Assembly (NCBI GenBank): GCA_947461335.1
Contig: CANHLB010000046.1
Span: forward strand, 1-10,023
Direction of reading: 5' to 3'
Origin: Burkholderiaceae bacterium
GTDB lineage: Bacteria > Pseudomonadota > Gammaproteobacteria > Burkholderiales > Burkholderiaceae
Length of the DNA: 10,023 nucleotides
Made by a program: the position numbers and the translations under genes. Shown here piece by piece: positions 7,690 to 10,023 of the stretch. The notes beneath the pieces were generated by a model, which saw nothing but the letters and a program-made list of their open reading frames with translations, had not been told where the DNA came from and ran no database searches. Each line of letters starts with the position of its first letter. The stretch's first letter is position 1.

Positions 7690-7714
7690 AGCTCGCTAGT
7701 CTAAGAGAATTTAA
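7690..7714. promoter_or_regulatory. 25-base divergent gap between methyltransferase and SDR genes
   Basis: Two genes read outward from this 25-base spacer, which is too short to hold two complete sigma-70 promoters. At least one promoter probably lies within the 5' coding part of the opposite gene. I see no confident -10/-35 pair in the gap. It does carry the AAGAG leader of the SDR gene. Confidence 0.35.
7703..7707 (+). promoter_or_regulatory. Ribosome binding site for the TTG-initiated SDR gene
   Basis: AAGAG lies seven bases before the TTG at 7715, a reasonable though imperfect Shine-Dalgarno match. It supports TTG as the start, which the in-frame TAA at 7712-7714 in any case forces. Confidence 0.5.
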
Positions 7715-8521
7715 TTGAACCCATCCGTATCCCAGCAACAGAAAGCAGTTTTAGTGACTGGCGCTGCCAAGCGTCTAGGTCGGGAAATTGCATTGCAGTT
7801 TGCGCGCCAAGGTTGGGATGTGGCTGTTCATTATGGTCGATCTGAGCAAGAGGCTACCCAAACAGTCCAGCAGATTCAGGAATTGGGAGTCAAATCTCAT
7901 GCCTTTAGAGCGGATTTGGCAGATGAGACTGCCACCAAAAAGTTGTTTGCTGCCGTTAGTCAACAATTTACAAATTTACATTGCTTAGTCAATAGTGCAT
8001 CTATTTTTGAATATGACCGCGCTAATTCAAGTTCACCTCTAAGCTCTCAAAGTTTACAAGACCATATGCAGGTTAATTTAGCAGGGCCGATTCTGCTCTC
8101 GCAATTAATGTTTGAATATCATAAAAATAAAGCAAATAAAATAGGGGAAGAGTATTTGCCCTCGGTCATTCAATTGCTTGATCAAAAATTAATTAATCTC
8201 AATCCAGATTATTTGTCATACACCCTATCAAAGGCTGCGCTTGCTACTTCAGTTGAAGTCTTAGCCCTAGATTTTGCACCCCACCTCCGAGTAGTTGGCT
8301 TGGCACCTGGAATTTCTTTACCTTCTGGAAATCAAACGGATGAGGAATTTGCGAAAGCACATCAGAAGACGCCATTAGGGAAATCTTCAACGTCTGAAGA
8401 TATCGCCAAGGCAGCTGTATTTTTGGCACAGGCTAACGCTATTACTGGTACCACTTTATATGTTGATGGTGGCCAACATTTACTACCCTCATCACGTGAT
8501 GTGATGTTTAAAACAAATTAA
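7715..8521 (+). CDS. Pteridine reductase-like short-chain dehydrogenase (PTR1/FolM type)
   Basis: This 268-residue classical SDR probably reduces a pterin or dihydrofolate with NADPH. The cofactor loop reads TGAAKRLG (15-22), the TGX3RXG form typical of Leishmania PTR1 and E. coli FolM rather than the usual TGxxxGxG. HYGRS (39-43) resembles the HYHRS of PTR1, where Arg and Ser favour NADPH. LVNSAS is at 91-96. Asp156, Tyr169 and Lys173 have the same spacing as the PTR1 catalytic Asp181, Tyr194 and Lys198. APGIS (197-201) and ITGTTLYVDGG (243-253) close the fold. The start is TTG: an in-frame TAA sits directly before it, no in-frame ATG exists before the cofactor loop, and the only later candidate (GTG, residue 14) would remove conserved sequence. 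folB begins 11 bases downstream, which supports a pterin role. The exact substrate (dihydromonapterin, dihydrobiopterin or dihydrofolate) cannot be read from sequence. Confidence 0.87.
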   Translation: MNPSVSQQQKAVLVTGAAKRLGREIALQFARQGWDVAVHYGRSEQEATQTVQQIQELGVKSHAFRADLADETATKKLFAAVSQQFTNLHCLVNSASIFEYDRANSSSPLSSQSLQDHMQVNLAGPILLSQLMFEYHKNKANKIGEEYLPSVIQLLDQKLINLNPDYLSYTLSKAALATSVEVLALDFAPHLRVVGLAPGISLPSGNQTDEEFAKAHQKTPLGKSSTSEDIAKAAVFLAQANAITGTTLYVDGGQHLLPSSRDVMFKTN

Positions 8522-8532
8522 GTAGACTATTT

Positions 8533-8928
8533 ATGCATGCCATTCTTTCCCATCCTGCCCTTGTTGACTGCAGGCGTTTATTTTTAAAAGACTATGAGAT
8601 TTATATCAATATTGGAGTTCATGATTTTGAGAAAAAAGCAGAGCAACGTGTCATTCTGAATGTAGATCTCTACATTCCGTTAGCTATGAATATCCCAACG
8701 CGAGATCAATTAGATGAAGTAGTCGATTACGACTTTATGCGTGAAACCATTAAGAATCTGGCTTCTAAAGGACATATTCACTTACAAGAAACATTTTGCG
8801 ATGATATTTTGGCTGCGATGCTAGCTCATCCTAAAGTATTGGCAGCACGCGTTAGTACTGCAAAGCCAGATGTCTATCCAGATTGTTACTCTGTTGGTGT
8901 TGAAGTATTTCGGATAAAGCAAGCATAA
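8533..8928 (+). CDS. folB: Dihydroneopterin aldolase
   Basis: This enzyme cleaves 7,8-dihydroneopterin to 6-hydroxymethyl-7,8-dihydropterin and glycolaldehyde in folate biosynthesis, normally as a cytosolic octamer. The 131-residue protein shows LFLKDYEIYINIGVHDFE (16-33), QRVILNVDLYI (38-48), the VDY motif with the active-site Tyr66, LQET with the conserved Glu86, and the catalytic Lys111 in STAKPDVYPDC, followed by VGVEVFR (121-127). About 14 residues precede the usual beginning of the fold (HPALVDCRR). The ATG at 8533 is kept because no later ATG precedes the fold. The ribosome binding site is poor, so coupling to the upstream SDR gene is plausible. ttcA follows after 10 bases. Confidence 0.94.
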   Translation: MHAILSHPALVDCRRLFLKDYEIYINIGVHDFEKKAEQRVILNVDLYIPLAMNIPTRDQLDEVVDYDFMRETIKNLASKGHIHLQETFCDDILAAMLAHPKVLAARVSTAKPDVYPDCYSVGVEVFRIKQA

Positions 8929-8938
8929 GTGAGTTGTC

Positions 8939-9847
8939 ATGGGTGATATTCGTAAAGTAATCTTCGAAGAAAATAAGCTAGAGAAAAAACTCTGTCGCCT
9001 AGTTGGCCAAGCTATTGGCGACTTTGGCATGATTGAAGAAGGTGACAAAGTGATGGTATGTGTTTCTGGTGGCAAGGACAGCTATGCCATGCTGGATATC
9101 TTGATGAAGCTGCGCGAGCGAGCCCCAATCAACTTTGAGATTATTGCTGTTAACTTAGATCAAAAGCAGCCCAACTTTCCAGCAGAGATACTGCCTAACT
9201 ATTTAAAGAGCTTAGGCATTCAGTTTCACATTGAAGAGCAAGACACTTATAGCATTGTGAAGCGTGTTATTCCGGAAGGAAAAACAACTTGCGGCTTGTG
9301 TTCACGTTTGCGTCGGGGGATTTTGTATCGCGTTGCAGATGAATTAGGCGCCACTAAGATTGCTTTAGGACATCACCGCGATGATATTTTAGAAACCTTG
9401 ATGCTCAATATGTTTTATGCAGGTAAGTTAAAAGGTATGCCACCTAAGCTACGCTCCGATGATGGCAAGCATATTGTTATACGTCCCTTAGCTTATGTTC
9501 CTGAGAAATTACTAGAACGTTATGCGGTGGATATGAATTTCCCCATCATTCCATGCGATCTTTGTGGAAGTCAGCCCAATCTTCAGCGTCAAGTCATGAA
9601 AGAAATGTTGCATGATTGGGAGAAAAAGCATCCTGGCCGAGTAGAGAATCTCTTTCGTTCAATGCATCACATTGTTCCATCTCATTTAATGGATAGCGAG
9701 GCCTTTGATTTCCAAAATCTGGAGATTTCTACCGAACTAACTGGCATTGCCGCGAGATCCTCTGGAGATAAGGCGATTGATGAGGCTGAATTGGACGAAT
9801 TGGCTTGCGGAACCCTTATTCAAGGGACTTATAATCCCCCTTTATGA
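8939..9847 (+). CDS. ttcA: tRNA 2-thiocytidine(32) synthetase
   Basis: TtcA makes 2-thiocytidine at position 32 of certain tRNAs, using ATP to activate the base and a 4Fe-4S cluster for sulfur transfer. The 302-residue product carries the PP-loop [10 protein letters not shown] (43-52), the cluster-binding pair Cys118 and Cys121 in [31 protein letters not shown] (142-160), [10 protein letters not shown] (162-171) and CDLCGSQ with Cys206 and Cys209. Three of these cysteines match the known ligands of E. coli TtcA (Cys122, Cys125, Cys213, with Cys209 as the last here). The C-terminal tail after about residue 262 is less conserved. GTGAG in the short gap after folB may serve as ribosome binding site. 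The stop overlaps the glmU start as ATGA, which points to coupled translation. Confidence 0.97.
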   Translation: MGDIRKVIFEENKLEKKLCRLVGQAIGDFGMIEEGDKVMVCVSGGKDSYAMLDILMKLRERAPINFEIIAVNLDQKQPNFPAEILPNYLKSLGIQFHIEEQDTYSIVKRVIPEGKTTCGLCSRLRRGILYRVADELGATKIALGHHRDDILETLMLNMFYAGKLKGMPPKLRSDDGKHIVIRPLAYVPEKLLERYAVDMNFPIIPCDLCGSQPNLQRQVMKEMLHDWEKKHPGRVENLFRSMHHIVPSHLMDSEAFDFQNLEISTELTGIAARSSGDKAIDEAELDELACGTLIQGTYNPPL

Positions 9848-10023
9848 ATATCGTCATATTGGCTGCTGGGCAAGGAAAGCGGATGAAATCCGCATTGCCC
9901 AAGGTCCTGCAAACATTGGCAGGGAAGCCACTCCTTCACCATGTACTTGTTACAGCCCTGTCTCTACAAAATAAACAAACTAAAACTGGTCCAATTGTGG
10001 TGGTTGGACATGGCGCAGCTGAC
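9844..10023 (+). CDS. glmU: Bifunctional GlmU (N-acetylglucosamine-1-P uridyltransferase / glucosamine-1-P acetyltransferase), 5' part
   Basis: GlmU acetylates glucosamine-1-phosphate and joins it to UTP to give UDP-GlcNAc for peptidoglycan and lipopolysaccharide. Only the first 60 codons lie in the window, running off the 3' edge of a protein usually about 450 residues long. They start with [20 protein letters not shown], the uridyltransferase signature LAAGxGxRMxSxLPKV with its nucleotide-binding Gly loop, Arg and Lys, followed by [10 protein letters not shown] and VVVGHGA. The ATG overlaps the ttcA stop (ATGA). An AAGGGA at 9822-9827 is too far upstream to be its ribosome binding site, so re-initiation after ttcA is likely. 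The C-terminal acetyltransferase half cannot be checked here. Confidence 0.93.
   Translation, partial: MNIVILAAGQGKRMKSALPKVLQTLAGKPLLHHVLVTALSLQNKQTKTGPIVVVGHGAAD

Noticed and set aside
9747..9974. Plus-strand open frame crossing the ttcA/glmU junction
   Set aside because: It is an out-of-frame shadow of ttcA and glmU; both real frames carry strong family motifs across the same bases.

Overview
This window looks like ordinary chromosomal DNA from a betaproteobacterium of the order Burkholderiales. A streamlined, moderate-to-low GC freshwater type such as Polynucleobacter is my best guess. The guess rests on the character of the proteins (AhcY, MetF, MidA-type methyltransferase, FolB, TtcA), the AT-leaning codon use, the very short gaps, and the gene strings ahcY-metF and folB-ttcA-glmU. 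No search was run. I see no mobile element, phage gene, CRISPR array, tRNA, rRNA or long non-coding stretch, and the longest gap between genes is about 77 bases.

Layout. (1) Positions 2-1773, plus strand: the 3' part of ahcY, then metF, which form the end of a methyl-cycle operon. (2) Positions 1766-2392, minus strand: a 5-formyltetrahydrofolate cyclo-ligase that converges on metF with an 8-base overlap. (3) Positions 2470-6498, plus strand: a periplasmic Slt-type lytic transglycosylase, an NDUFA9-like SDR-fold protein and a CCA tRNA nucleotidyltransferase, tightly packed and probably co-transcribed. (4) Positions 6502-7689, minus strand: a MidA/NDUFAF7-family methyltransferase that converges on cca with a 3-base gap. 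(5) Positions 7715-10023, plus strand: a pteridine-reductase-like SDR starting with TTG, then folB, ttcA and the first 60 codons of glmU. This is a tight run with gaps of 11 and 10 bases and an ATGA overlap.

How the genes relate. Five of the ten genes serve folate or methyl-group metabolism: AhcY clears S-adenosylhomocysteine, MetF makes 5-methyl-THF, the cyclo-ligase rescues 5-formyl-THF, FolB is on the folate biosynthesis path, and the SDR next to FolB carries the pteridine-reductase signature. Cca and TtcA both act on tRNA, and Slt and GlmU act on the cell wall. The NDUFA9-like and NDUFAF7-like proteins flanking cca are homologues of two mitochondrial complex I factors.

No undescribed multi-gene system is evident. 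The observations most worth a second look are a Cca whose C-terminal HD phosphohydrolase site appears erased while the nucleotidyltransferase core is intact, the PTR1/FolM-like reductase beside folB with its forced TTG start, and the co-location of the two complex I-related genes.
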